Source of the DNA: GCA-2862585 sp965661345
GTDB taxonomy: Bacteria > Bacteroidota > Bacteroidia > Flavobacteriales > UBA7312
Length of the DNA stretch: 64,000 nt
Assembly: GCA_965661345.1 (NCBI GenBank)
Contig: CBFIDK010000001.1
Location: 124,001 to 188,000, forward strand
Reading direction: 5' to 3'
Translations under genes and position numbers: made by a program
The notes under the pieces: generated by a model
What the model was told of the DNA's origin: nothing
The model's database searches: none
Seen by the model: only the letters and a program-made list of their open reading frames with translations
Part shown: positions 34,668 to 43,575 of the stretch, piece after piece
Position numbering within the stretch: the first letter of the stretch is position 1
How the letters are laid out: every line of letters begins with the position of its first letter

Positions 34668-35231
34668 ATGAAATACCTCATTGTTGGATTAGGAAACCCT
34701 GGTGTCAAGTACGAAAATACACGACACAATATAGGATTTAAAGTATTGGACGCTCTAGCCGAGTCGTCCAATACTTCTTTCAAAGAAGAAAAGCACGCTT
34801 ACTATTCTACCCTAAAGCATAAATCCAGAAGCTATCACCTCATAAAGCCCACTACCTTTATGAACCTTAGTGGTAAAGCACTAAACTATTGGATGCAACA
34901 TCTAAAAGTTAAAATCGAAAATGTACTAGTAGTGACCGATGATATCGCTTTGCCTTTTGGCGTCTTGCGACTTAGAGGTAAAGGCTCTGACGGTGGGCAC
35001 AACGGCTTAAAGGACATTAACTATTATCTTGGACACACCAAATATGCGCGTTTACGTTTTGGTGTAGGGGATCAATTTTTGAAAGGTCAACAAGCTCAAT
35101 ACGTTTTATCGGAATGGACTACCGACGAACAAAACGATTTAAAAGAACGCATACAACAAGCCGCTAATATGGTTTTGTCTTTTGGAGCGATTGGGTTGGC
35201 GCAAACCATGAGTAATTTTAATGGGAAGTAA
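34668..35231 (+). CDS. pth: Peptidyl-tRNA hydrolase
   Basis: Pth releases peptides from stalled peptidyl-tRNA. The 187 residues show the conserved GLGNPGVKYENTRHNIGF (with the catalytic His), KPTTFMNLSGKA, and the acidic TDDIALPFG followed by GSDGGHNGLKDI. It lies 19 bases after rplY and ends the prs-rplY-pth unit at a hairpin terminator. Confidence 0.97.
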   Translation: MKYLIVGLGNPGVKYENTRHNIGFKVLDALAESSNTSFKEEKHAYYSTLKHKSRSYHLIKPTTFMNLSGKALNYWMQHLKVKIENVLVVTDDIALPFGVLRLRGKGSDGGHNGLKDINYYLGHTKYARLRFGVGDQFLKGQQAQYVLSEWTTDEQNDLKERIQQAANMVLSFGAIGLAQTMSNFNGK

Positions 35232-35247
35232 TCATTAAATAAGATGT

Positions 35248-35278
35248 AAAAAGCCCCAATTTATTGAGGCTTTTTTTT
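35248..35278. terminator. Bidirectional terminator between pth and glyS
   Basis: GCC-CAAT (35253-35260) pairs with ATTG-GGC (35263-35270) around a TT loop with one mismatch. An A tract precedes and a T tract of eight follows. The flanking genes converge. Confidence 0.88.
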
Positions 35279-35286
35279 ATCATTAT

Positions 35287-36819
35287 TTAGGACAAATAAT
35301 TTGCCCAGCCTGCTTTTGTTGATATTGTGGAATGTAATTGATCAATACTAATACGCTCTTGAGCCATAGTGTCTCTATCTCTTATAGTTACTGAGTTGTC
35401 TTCCAAGCTTTGGTGATCAACGGTTATGCAATAAGGCGTTCCAATAGCGTCTTGTCGTCTGTAGCGTTTGCCAATAGAATCTTTTTCTTCATATTGACAA
35501 TTGAAGTCAGCATGAAGTAATTTCATTATTTCTCGAGCTTTTTCTGGTAATCCATCTTTTTTTGTCAAAGGAAGTATAGCTGCTTTTACTGGAGCTAATT
35601 GTGGCGGAATGGATAATACCAAACGATTCTCTCCATTCACTTCTTCTTCTTTATAAGAATGACTCAGTATGGTTAAAAACATGCGGTCTAAACCAATAGA
35701 TGTTTCTACCACATAAGGCACATAGCTTTCGTTTACTTCAGGGTCGAAGTATTGTACTTTTCTTCCCGAATGTTCTTGATGACTTTTTAAGTCAAAGTCG
35801 GTACGAGAATGTATACCTTCCAATTCTTTAAATCCAAAAGGAAATTTGAATTCAATATCACAAGCTGCATTGGCATAATGCGCTAAATTGTCGTGGTCGT
35901 GAAAGCGGAAATGGTCTTTGTCAATTCCTAAGCTGAGGTGCCATTGCATTCGGCTTTCTTTCCAATGTTCATACCATTTCATCTCCTCACCTGGGCGCAC
36001 AAAAAACTGCATTTCCATTTGCTCAAATTCACGCATACGGAAGATAAATTGCCGCGCGACAATTTCGTTTCTAAAGGCCTTACCAGTTTGGGCAATACCA
36101 AAAGGGATTTTCATACGAGCTGTTTTCTGGACGTTCAAGAAATTGACAAAAATTCCTTGTGCCGTTTCGGGCCTGAGGTAAAGGTCAGTAGCGCCATCGC
36201 TCGTAGAGCCCATTTGTGTTTTGAACATTAAATTGAACTGACGAACATCCGTCCAGTTTTTAGTGCCAGACACCGGACAAACGATACCTAATTCTTCAAT
36301 AAGCGCTTTGACATCGGCTAAGTTGTCTTCGCCCATTGCTTTAGCAAAACGGCTCATTATCGATTGGCATTGATCTTTGTAACCTAACACTCTTGGGTTG
36401 GTAGAAATAAATTGAGATTGGTCAAAACTATCGCCAAATCTTTTGGCGGCCTTCTTGACTTCTTTCTCTATTTTCCCTTCAATTTTTGCCACATACTCTT
36501 CAATCAGAACATCGGCGCGGTAGCGTTTTTTAGAGTCTTTGTTATCAATAAGGGGGTCATTGAAAGCGTCCACATGACCAGATGCCTTCCAAGTCATTGG
36601 GTGCATAAATATTGCTGAATCAATGCCCACAATATTCTCGTGCATATTTACCATAGACTTCCACCAGTATTGGCGAATATTGTTTTTCAATTCTACACCA
36701 TTTGGACCATAATCGTACACGGCACCTAAACCATCGTACAACTCACTTGATTGAAAAATAAAGCCATACTCTTTAGCATGGGCAACGACCTTTTTAAAAA
36801 CTTCCTCATAATTTGCCAT
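35287..36819 (-). CDS. glyS: Glycine-tRNA ligase (dimeric class II type)
   Basis: The 510 residues correspond to the alpha-2, eukaryote/archaea-like glycyl-tRNA synthetase used by Bacteroidota, not the tetrameric bacterial enzyme. It starts with the FQSSELYDGLGAVYDYGPNG region. Class II motif 2 lies in FRNEIVARQFIFRMREFEQ and motif 3 near ETSIGLDRMFL. The anticodon-binding domain fills the C-terminus (APVKAAILPL). The gene is monocistronic and diverges from the DUF3109 gene. Confidence 0.97.
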   Translation of the reverse strand: MANYEEVFKKVVAHAKEYGFIFQSSELYDGLGAVYDYGPNGVELKNNIRQYWWKSMVNMHENIVGIDSAIFMHPMTWKASGHVDAFNDPLIDNKDSKKRYRADVLIEEYVAKIEGKIEKEVKKAAKRFGDSFDQSQFISTNPRVLGYKDQCQSIMSRFAKAMGEDNLADVKALIEELGIVCPVSGTKNWTDVRQFNLMFKTQMGSTSDGATDLYLRPETAQGIFVNFLNVQKTARMKIPFGIAQTGKAFRNEIVARQFIFRMREFEQMEMQFFVRPGEEMKWYEHWKESRMQWHLSLGIDKDHFRFHDHDNLAHYANAACDIEFKFPFGFKELEGIHSRTDFDLKSHQEHSGRKVQYFDPEVNESYVPYVVETSIGLDRMFLTILSHSYKEEEVNGENRLVLSIPPQLAPVKAAILPLTKKDGLPEKAREIMKLLHADFNCQYEEKDSIGKRYRRQDAIGTPYCITVDHQSLEDNSVTIRDRDTMAQERISIDQLHSTISTKAGWANYLS

Positions 36820-36865
36820 GCCACAAAAATAAACATATTCACTACACTTTTACGCCCTCATTAGT

Positions 36866-36873
36866 TATCTTTG
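36866..36873 (+). promoter_or_regulatory. Candidate -7 element of the DUF3109 gene
   Basis: TATCTTTG lies only five bases before the ATG at 36879, suggesting a transcript with almost no leader. No clear -33 element was found. Confidence 0.45.
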
Positions 36874-36878
36874 TGTGT

Positions 36879-37451
36879 ATGATACAAATTGAGGACAAAA
36901 TCGTTTCCTTGGATGTTTTTGAAAAAAAATTTGTGTGTGATTTGAGCGCATGCAAAGGAGCGTGTTGTGTTGATGGTGATGCTGGCGCTCCACTAACGGA
37001 CGAGGAGATAAAACTCTTACCTAAAATTTACGATAAAGTGAAGCCCTACATGCAAGAAGAGGGGAAAAAAGTTATTGAAGAAGTTGGGTTTTTTGTATTG
37101 GACAGTGATGACGATAAAACGACGCCACTTATTAATAATGAAGAATGCGCCTTCGTAAATTTTGACCAAGACGGGACGGCAAAATGTTCTATTGAAAAAG
37201 CCTTTAATGAAGGCCATATAGAATTTAAAAAACCAATCTCGTGCCATTTGTTCCCGATTAGAATTCAAGAGTATAGAGACTTCGACGCCGTAAATTATGA
37301 GGACATAGACATTTGTAAACCAGCATGCGCTTGTGGAGAAAAACTAGAAGTACCGGTCTTTAGATTCTTAAAAGAGCCTCTTATAAGATTATATGGAAAG
37401 GAGTGGTTTGATGACTTGTGTGAGGCGGACAAGCTTTTAAAAAAGAAATAA
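36879..37451 (+). CDS. DUF3109 cysteine-rich protein
   Basis: The ATG at 36879 gives 190 residues; an upstream frame start at 36813 lies inside glyS sequence and before the -7 element. The protein has eleven cysteines. A cluster near the N-terminus (VCDLSACKGACC) is followed later by CSIEKA, SCHLFPIR and CKPACACGEK. The pattern resembles YkgJ-type Fe-S or zinc-binding proteins. No catalytic role is known, so a metal cluster is inference from the cysteine spacing. Confidence 0.9.
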   Translation: MIQIEDKIVSLDVFEKKFVCDLSACKGACCVDGDAGAPLTDEEIKLLPKIYDKVKPYMQEEGKKVIEEVGFFVLDSDDDKTTPLINNEECAFVNFDQDGTAKCSIEKAFNEGHIEFKKPISCHLFPIRIQEYRDFDAVNYEDIDICKPACACGEKLEVPVFRFLKEPLIRLYGKEWFDDLCEADKLLKKK

Positions 37452-37601
37452 AATGTCGGCTTTTCAACTTTTTAAAAATTAATATGACGCTCACTTTTTT
37501 GTGAAAAAAATCTTGCGTTTTTAAAAAGTTCAGGCTTTCTCGATTAAGTCAATTTTTTTCGAAATAAAAAATTCAGCGAAGTGTTAACAACTTGAATTTA
37601 T

Positions 37602-37610
37602 TGTGAATAA
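37602..37610 (-). promoter_or_regulatory. Single DnaA-box match upstream of nrdB
   Basis: The minus strand reads TTATTCACA, which fits TTATNCACA. In E. coli, DnaA regulates nrdAB. A single match in AT-rich DNA can occur by chance. Confidence 0.3.
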
Positions 37611-37747
37611 AATTGAATTGCTTTCGTCCCAATTTTTTGAAACATTTGTTGTGGGCTAATTAACGTCTCAAATACTAAAGTTCGTTTTTTTGGATGTTGA
37701 ACAAGCTCTTATAAGGAGTAAATCCCATTACAAAACAAAGCTAACCA

Positions 37748-37790
37748 GAAAGGTAGAGAATTCCTAAAGTTTTCTCTAGGAAAACCTTTC
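37748..37790 (+). promoter_or_regulatory. Structured RNA leader element before nrdB with two alternative hairpins
   Basis: An outer stem GAAAGGT/ACCTTTC (37748-37754 with 37784-37790) encloses two competing pairings: AGAGAA (37755-37760) with TTCTCT (37772-37777), and TTCCT (37761-37765) with AGGAA (37778-37782). They interleave with no linker bases, so both cannot form fully at once. The element ends 21 bases before the ATG. Confidence 0.5.
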
Positions 37791-37811
37791 GCTAAATTTT
37801 AAAATAAAAAA

Positions 37812-38795
37812 ATGGCTACAGCTATTGAACCTATATTACAAGATAACGCTAACCGATACGTTTTATTTCCAATAGAACACGACGACATTTGGAAATGGTA
37901 TAAAAAACAAGAGGCTAGTTTTTGGACCGCAGAGGAGATTGACTTGCATCAAGATTTAGTCGATTGGGATTCCAAATTGAATGACGATGAGCGTTATTTC
38001 ATAAAGCACATATTAGCTTTTTTTGCAGCCAGTGACGGCATCGTAAACGAAAATTTGGCAGAGAATTTTGTTAATGAAGTTCAGTATACTGAGGCAAAGT
38101 TTTTTTACGGTTTCCAAATTATGATGGAAAACATTCATTCAGAAACCTACTCTTTACTTATAGACACCTACATTAAAGACAAGCAAGAAAGAAATCAGCT
38201 ATTCACCGCTATTGAGCATTTTGATGCCATTAAAAAGAAGGCGGAGTGGGCCATAAAATGGATTGAAAGCGATTCCTTTGCAGAAAGGTTAGTGGCTTTT
38301 GCAGCCGTTGAAGGAATATTTTTCTCAGGTTCATTTTGTTCTATCTTCTGGTTAAAGAAAAGAGGACTAATGCCAGGGCTTACTTTTTCCAATGAATTGA
38401 TAAGCAGAGATGAAGGCTTACATTGTGACTTTGCTTGTCATTTGCACAACCACCACCTCATAAATAAAGTACCGAAGGAGCGTATCAAAGAAATTATTGT
38501 TGACGCCCTAAATATAGAAAGAGAATTTATTATTGAATCATTACCTGTAAAACTTATAGGAATGAATTCAGATTTAATGACAAAATACTTGGAGTTTGTT
38601 ACAGATCGACTACTAGTTGAACTAGGATGCGAAAAAGTGTACAACTCCGAAAACCCATTTGATTTTATGGAAATGATTTCCTTAGAAGGAAAAACTAATT
38701 TCTTTGAAAAAAGAGTGGGAGATTACCAAAAGGCAGGAGTATTGAGTGATCCCAATGACTCTAAAGACAATTTTTCGTTTGACGATGATTTTTAA
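37812..38795 (+). CDS. nrdB: Ribonucleotide reductase small subunit, class Ia
   Basis: NrdB holds the diiron-tyrosyl radical needed to reduce ribonucleotides. The 327-residue protein has the metal ligands in MENIHSETY (Glu106, His109) with the radical tyrosine at residue 113, and in RDEGLHCDF further on. Retention of the Tyr marks a canonical class Ia enzyme. The subunit order is nrdB before nrdA, with a 33-base gap. The long leader suggests separate regulation. Confidence 0.97.
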   Translation: MATAIEPILQDNANRYVLFPIEHDDIWKWYKKQEASFWTAEEIDLHQDLVDWDSKLNDDERYFIKHILAFFAASDGIVNENLAENFVNEVQYTEAKFFYGFQIMMENIHSETYSLLIDTYIKDKQERNQLFTAIEHFDAIKKKAEWAIKWIESDSFAERLVAFAAVEGIFFSGSFCSIFWLKKRGLMPGLTFSNELISRDEGLHCDFACHLHNHHLINKVPKERIKEIIVDALNIEREFIIESLPVKLIGMNSDLMTKYLEFVTDRLLVELGCEKVYNSENPFDFMEMISLEGKTNFFEKRVGDYQKAGVLSDPNDSKDNFSFDDDF

Positions 38796-38828
38796 AAATA
38801 AGTTACTTAACAAGTAAAAAGTAAAAGA

Positions 38829-41216
38829 ATGTTTGTATTAAAAAGAGATGGAAGAAAAGAGTCAATAAAGTTTGATAAAATTACGGCTCGAATTCAAAAG
38901 TTATGTTATGGCTTTAGCGACATGGTAGATCCTACCGCCGTTGCTATGAAAGTAATTGAGGGTATTTACGAAGGTGTTACAACCTCCGAACTAGACAATT
39001 TAGCGGCTGAAGTTTCTGCTTCAATGACCACACGTCACCCCGATTATGCTTTGCTAGCTTCTAGAATTTCTGTCTCTAACTTACATAAAGACACAAAGAA
39101 ATCGTTTTCTGAAACGATGATTGAGTTGTACAATTATATCAATCCAAAAACAGGCAAGAAAGCTCCGCTTATTGCTGACGATGTTATTAAAATTATAAAA
39201 AAGAACGCTGAGCTACTAGATTCAACTATTATTTATGATAGAGATTTTTGTTACGATTACTTCGGCTTCAAAACATTAGAGCGCTCTTATCTACTGAGAT
39301 TAAACGGAAAAGTTGCCGAAAGACCTCAACACATGCTCATGCGTGTTGCAATAGGTATTCACAAAGAAGACATTCAGTCTGCTATTGAAACCTATGAGTT
39401 AATGTCGCAAAAGTTTTTCACTCACGCTACGCCTACATTATTTAATGCAGGAACTCCAAAACCTCAAATGTCCTCTTGTTTCCTTTTAACAATGAAGGAC
39501 GACAGTATTGATGGTATTTACGATACACTAAAGCAGTGCGCCAAAATTTCCCAATCAGCAGGAGGTATAGGCTTAAGCATTCATAACGTAAGAGCAACAG
39601 GCTCATACATTAGAGGAACTAACGGAACATCTAACGGGATTGTTCCTATGCTAAGAGTATTCAATGATACAGCGCGTTATGTTGACCAAGGTGGCGGAAA
39701 ACGTAAAGGCTCCTTTGCCATTTACTTAGAGCCTTGGCATGCTGATGTATTTGACTTCTTAGATTTAAGAAAAAATCACGGTAAAGAAGAAATGCGAGCA
39801 AGAGACTTATTCTTTGCTCTATGGACGCCAGATTTATTTATGCAAAGAGTAAAAGAAAATGGTGAGTGGACGTTAATGTGTCCAAACGAATGTCCAGGCT
39901 TAGCCGATACTTATGGAAGTGAGTTTGAAAAACTGTACAAGAAATACGAAAAAGCAGGTAAAGGAAGAAAGACCATAAAAGCCAGAGAGCTTTGGGAAAA
40001 AGTAGTTGAGTCACAAGTAGAAACAGGTACACCTTACATTCTTTACAAAGATGCGTGCAACGAAAAGTCTAACCAAAAGAACTTAGGAACAATTCGTTCT
40101 TCAAATTTATGCACAGAAATTATCGAGTATACTGCACCAGACGAAGTAGCTGTTTGTAACCTTGCATCCATTGCATTACCAATGTTTATAGATGAAGAGA
40201 AAAACGTATTCGATCACGAAAAGCTGTATAATATTACTCGAGTAATTACTAAAAACCTTAATAAGGTAATAGATAGAAACTACTATCCTGTGGCTGAAGC
40301 CAAAAACTCAAATATGCGTCACAGACCTGTTGGATTAGGCGTTCAGGGGTTGGCAGATGCGTTTATCAAATTACGTTTACCATTTGATTCTCCAGAGGCC
40401 AAAGTGTTAAATGAAGAAATTTTTGAAACCATCTATTTTGCGGCTTTAACATCGTCAATGGAATCGGCCAAAGAAGAAGGAGCTTACCAAACTTATGAAG
40501 GTTCTCCAATATCTCAAGGATTGTTCCAACACAACTTGTGGGGCAAGAAAGATGAGGAATTAAGTGGCAGATGGGCTTGGGGTGAATTGAGAAACCAAAT
40601 TAAAGAGCATGGCGTGCGCAACAGTTTACTTTTAGCACCTATGCCAACGGCTTCTACATCACAAATTTTAGGAAACAACGAATGTTTTGAACCTTATACT
40701 TCAAACATTTACACAAGACGTGTACTATCAGGCGAATTTGTAGTAGTAAACAAACATTTATTACTTGATTTGGTACAATTAGGTTTGTGGAATAATGAAA
40801 TGAAAAACGAAATCATCAAAGCAAACGGTTCAATTCAGGGTATTGATTCAATTCCAGACAACATCAAAGCATTGTACAAAACGGTTTGGGAAATTAAGAT
40901 GAAAGACATCATAGATATGTCAGCCGATAGAGGACATTTCATTGATCAGTCGCAATCTCTAAACCTCTTTATTGATCAGCCTAATATCGGCAAGATTACA
41001 TCAATGCATTTTTATGCTTGGGAAAAAGGCCTCAAAACAGGTATGTATTATTTAAGAACTAAAGCAGCTACACAAGCGATTCAATTTACCGTACAGAAGC
41101 AAGCCAAGTCTCAACTTGAGCCAGTGGTTTCTAAGAAGGAAGAAGAGTTTACTGCAGAAGAAGTTATTGCTTGTTCAATTGACAATCAAGATGACTGTAT
41201 AGCATGTGGCTCTTAA
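38829..41216 (+). CDS. nrdA: Ribonucleotide reductase large subunit, class Ia
   Basis: The 795-residue catalytic subunit starts with an ATP-cone (about residues 1-95; VLKRDGRKESIKFDKI), which senses ATP/dATP. Active-site cysteines are in MSSCFLLTM (near 219) and SSNLCTEI (near 425), and radical-transfer tyrosines in YYLRTKAA. The redox pair for thioredoxin, C790 and C793, is in the tail CIACGS. It is co-transcribed with nrdB and followed by a strong hairpin terminator. Confidence 0.98.
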   Translation: MFVLKRDGRKESIKFDKITARIQKLCYGFSDMVDPTAVAMKVIEGIYEGVTTSELDNLAAEVSASMTTRHPDYALLASRISVSNLHKDTKKSFSETMIELYNYINPKTGKKAPLIADDVIKIIKKNAELLDSTIIYDRDFCYDYFGFKTLERSYLLRLNGKVAERPQHMLMRVAIGIHKEDIQSAIETYELMSQKFFTHATPTLFNAGTPKPQMSSCFLLTMKDDSIDGIYDTLKQCAKISQSAGGIGLSIHNVRATGSYIRGTNGTSNGIVPMLRVFNDTARYVDQGGGKRKGSFAIYLEPWHADVFDFLDLRKNHGKEEMRARDLFFALWTPDLFMQRVKENGEWTLMCPNECPGLADTYGSEFEKLYKKYEKAGKGRKTIKARELWEKVVESQVETGTPYILYKDACNEKSNQKNLGTIRSSNLCTEIIEYTAPDEVAVCNLASIALPMFIDEEKNVFDHEKLYNITRVITKNLNKVIDRNYYPVAEAKNSNMRHRPVGLGVQGLADAFIKLRLPFDSPEAKVLNEEIFETIYFAALTSSMESAKEEGAYQTYEGSPISQGLFQHNLWGKKDEELSGRWAWGELRNQIKEHGVRNSLLLAPMPTASTSQILGNNECFEPYTSNIYTRRVLSGEFVVVNKHLLLDLVQLGLWNNEMKNEIIKANGSIQGIDSIPDNIKALYKTVWEIKMKDIIDMSADRGHFIDQSQSLNLFIDQPNIGKITSMHFYAWEKGLKTGMYYLRTKAATQAIQFTVQKQAKSQLEPVVSKKEEEFTAEEVIACSIDNQDDCIACGS

Positions 41217-41237
41217 AAAGTCAAGACTTTTAGGTAT

Positions 41238-41268
41238 AAAAAAAGCTCGCATTTGCGAGCTTTTTTTT
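41238..41268. terminator. Bidirectional terminator between nrdA and the acyl-CoA dehydrogenase gene
   Basis: AGCTCGCA (41244-41251) pairs perfectly with TGCGAGCT (41254-41261) around a TT loop. A seven-base A tract precedes and eight T follow. The flanking genes converge. Confidence 0.92.
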
Positions 41269-41287
41269 GATGTGTTAAATTGTGATT

Positions 41288-42466
41288 TTATACAAATGCG
41301 TTTTCGCCGGTGATGTCTAATCCAGTGATAAGAAGGTGAATATCATGAGTTCCCTCATAGGTAACAACCGATTCAAGATTCATCATGTGACGCATTATAG
41401 GGTATTCACCAGTAATACCCATGCCCCCTAACATTTGTCGAGCATCTCGAGCAATTCTCAATGCCATATCCACATTATTTCTCTTACACATAGAGATTTG
41501 AGCAGTAGTGGCTCTTCCCTCGTTACGAAGGACGCCTAGTCTCCAGGTAATAAATTGTGCTTTTGTAATTTCAGTAATCATTTCAGCCAATTTCTTTTGC
41601 TGAAGTTGAAAGCCAGCAATAGGCTTACCAAATTGTATACGTTGTTTAGAGTATCTAAGTGCAGTATCATAGCAGTCCATAGCAGCACCGATTGTTCCCC
41701 ATGCAATACCGTATCTAGCTGAATCTAGACAACCTAGCGGTGCGCCAAGTCCATCTTTATTAGGCAATAGATTTTCCTTTGGTACTTTCACATTGTCAAA
41801 TACTAATTCGCCAGTTGCGGAAGCCCTTAGACTCCATTTATTATGTGTTTCTGGAGTAGAAAAGCCTTCCATTCCTCTTTCAACAATAAGGCCTTTAATG
41901 CGTCCTTCTTCATTCTTAGCCCAAACGATAGCGATATCTGCAAAAGGAGAATTAGAGATCCAAAGTTTTGCACCATTAAGTAGGTAGTGATCACCCATGT
42001 CTTTAAAGTTAGTAACCATCCCGCCAGGGTTAGAGCCAAAATCAGGCTCTGTTAAACCGAAACAACCCACCATTTCGCCACTGGCTAATTTTGGCAAGTA
42101 TTTTTCACGTTGCGCTTCATTACCATATTTGTAAATGGGGTACATTACTAATGAGGACTGAACCGAAGCTGTTGAACGAATGCCACTGTCGCCTCTTTCC
42201 AACTCTTGCATTATCAGACCGTAAGAAATTTGGTCTAGACCAGCACCGCCATATTCAACAGGAATATATGGACCAAAAGCTCCAATTTCTGCTAGTCCAG
42301 AAATAAGATGACTAGGGAATTCTGCTTTTTGACAGTAATCTTCTATAATAGGTGAGACTTCTCTTTTTACCCAATCTCGAGCGGCATCACGAACGAGCTT
42401 GTGCTCCTCACTTAGCAAGTCATCAAGTTGGAAGTAGTCTGGTGCTTGAAATAAATCTGTTGACAT
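41288..42466 (-). CDS. Acyl-CoA dehydrogenase, glutaryl-CoA dehydrogenase-like
   Basis: This 392-residue flavoenzyme oxidises acyl-CoA, with FAD in the active site. Signatures are the ACAD pattern GCFGLTEPDFGSNPGGM, WISNSPFADIAIVWAK, RYSKQRIQFGKPI, and a C-terminal ESVVTYEGTHDIH that carries the catalytic base glutamate. The sequence resembles glutaryl-CoA dehydrogenase (GcdH), which is also decarboxylating, more than short-chain enzymes. It is a single-gene unit. Confidence 0.9.
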   Translation of the reverse strand: MSTDLFQAPDYFQLDDLLSEEHKLVRDAARDWVKREVSPIIEDYCQKAEFPSHLISGLAEIGAFGPYIPVEYGGAGLDQISYGLIMQELERGDSGIRSTASVQSSLVMYPIYKYGNEAQREKYLPKLASGEMVGCFGLTEPDFGSNPGGMVTNFKDMGDHYLLNGAKLWISNSPFADIAIVWAKNEEGRIKGLIVERGMEGFSTPETHNKWSLRASATGELVFDNVKVPKENLLPNKDGLGAPLGCLDSARYGIAWGTIGAAMDCYDTALRYSKQRIQFGKPIAGFQLQQKKLAEMITEITKAQFITWRLGVLRNEGRATTAQISMCKRNNVDMALRIARDARQMLGGMGITGEYPIMRHMMNLESVVTYEGTHDIHLLITGLDITGENAFV

Positions 42467-42545
42467 ATTTAAATTGTAAATTAAGTGGTTACAAAATTAT
42501 TGAATAATTTATGATAAATGGCTAAATTGCGATAAAATCCATAAG

Positions 42546-42905
42546 ATGAAACAAACGGTTTTTTATTTATCAATGCTCTTGCTTACAATTTCTTCTTGTA
42601 AAAAGGAAGAAATACCTGAGCCCTTACCCTCACCAGTACCTGAACCACAAGTCGACACCTATATTTCAATTAAAAGTATTATTGATATTAACTGTGTAGG
42701 ATGCCATGCGCCGAGTCAAAATGTATATTTAGTAGATTTAACAAACTATAATAGTATTAGTAATTATCTAGATAATCCTAATAATACAATGATTGATAGG
42801 TTGAATTCAGATGTGGAGTTTTATAAAATGCCGCCAGAAGGGAGTCTTTCCCAAGAAGATAAAGACCGCTTAATAGACTGGATTAACGATGGCTATTTAG
42901 AATAA
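42546..42905 (+). CDS. Small cytochrome c-type lipoprotein
   Basis: The 119 residues include a lipobox (LLTISSC, Cys18), a proline-rich spacer, and one heme site CVGCH at residues 50-54. A probable axial methionine lies in FYKMPPEG (Met95). The end (DKDRLIDWINDGYLE) is typical of single-heme domains. It is probably tethered to the periplasmic face of a membrane and involved in electron transfer. The DUF4271 gene starts immediately after its stop. Confidence 0.87.
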   Translation: MKQTVFYLSMLLLTISSCKKEEIPEPLPSPVPEPQVDTYISIKSIIDINCVGCHAPSQNVYLVDLTNYNSISNYLDNPNNTMIDRLNSDVEFYKMPPEGSLSQEDKDRLIDWINDGYLE

Positions 42906-43532
42906 ATGGATTTAATAGCAGACATTTATTATTCCCCAAAACAAGAATGGGTATTTATTCTATTTCTACTGTTTCTATCTTACCTCGCTTTTTTAAAATA
43001 CAATTATTTCTCTAGCTTTCTATTAATTCTCAAAGCGCCATTTAGTCAAAAATACGCCAATCAGTATTTAAGAGAAGAGTCTAGGACAGCAAACAGGCTG
43101 TATTTACTGCCTCTTTTTGCCGCTTTTCTTTCAATGTATCTATTGCACCATTCTTTTTCATTGGGCGATTTCGTGTATTACTTTATATTCATAATGTCAT
43201 TTCTTTTTTTTAAATATGTTTTTCTAGTAGGGTTGGCATATGTTTTTCAGAAAAAATACCAGTTTGAAGAAATAATTTTTCAATCATTTATATATGAAAG
43301 AGTCGCTGGTATAGTTATTTTCCCTCTACTGTTGCTTTTGTTTTACAGCAGCATTCCTCAGACGTTTTTATTGAACATAATATATCTGTTTCTTCTCTTT
43401 TTTATGCTGTATAAGATTGTTAGAATGGGCTATTTGAGTTTTTTTAACACTTCATTTTCTAAAGCACATATTATTATATATCTTTGCACACTTGAAATTC
43501 TACCGTTAATAATCTTGTCAAAACACCTTTGA
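42906..43532 (+). CDS. DUF4271 membrane protein
   Basis: The 208 residues form about five to six membrane segments with no soluble domain. DUF4271 proteins are Bacteroidota-specific and often lie next to hemD, as here. It starts directly after the cytochrome gene. The function is unknown; a link to heme or cytochrome maturation is suggested only by the neighbours. Confidence 0.85.
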   Translation: MDLIADIYYSPKQEWVFILFLLFLSYLAFLKYNYFSSFLLILKAPFSQKYANQYLREESRTANRLYLLPLFAAFLSMYLLHHSFSLGDFVYYFIFIMSFLFFKYVFLVGLAYVFQKKYQFEEIIFQSFIYERVAGIVIFPLLLLLFYSSIPQTFLLNIIYLFLLFFMLYKIVRMGYLSFFNTSFSKAHIIIYLCTLEILPLIILSKHL

Positions 43533-43575
43533 TCGGTTTATTATTGGTACCATTTTTAACTAAAAATATTTCTTT

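Larger units (their letters stand above)
37452..37811 (+). other. 360-base intergenic leader region of nrdB
   Basis: No open reading frame of interest lies here. The DNA is very AT-rich with poly-T stretches. It contains a single DnaA-box match (37602-37610) and a structured segment directly before nrdB (37748-37790). A clear TTTG/TAnnTTTG promoter was not found, so the transcription start is uncertain. Confidence 0.6.

Noticed and set aside
35918..36231. Two overlapping plus-strand frames antisense to glyS
   Set aside because: They lie wholly inside a conserved gene on the other strand, share no family motif and overlap each other, so they are coding shadows.
37755..37782. A stable H-type pseudoknot in the nrdB leader
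   Set aside because: The interleaved stems have no linker bases at two of the three loop positions, so both stems cannot form fully at the same time. Alternative hairpins are the better reading.
37452..37811. A replication origin, because of AT-rich DNA and a DnaA-box match
   Set aside because: Only one box is present, and there is no cluster of boxes and no dnaA or dnaN neighbour.
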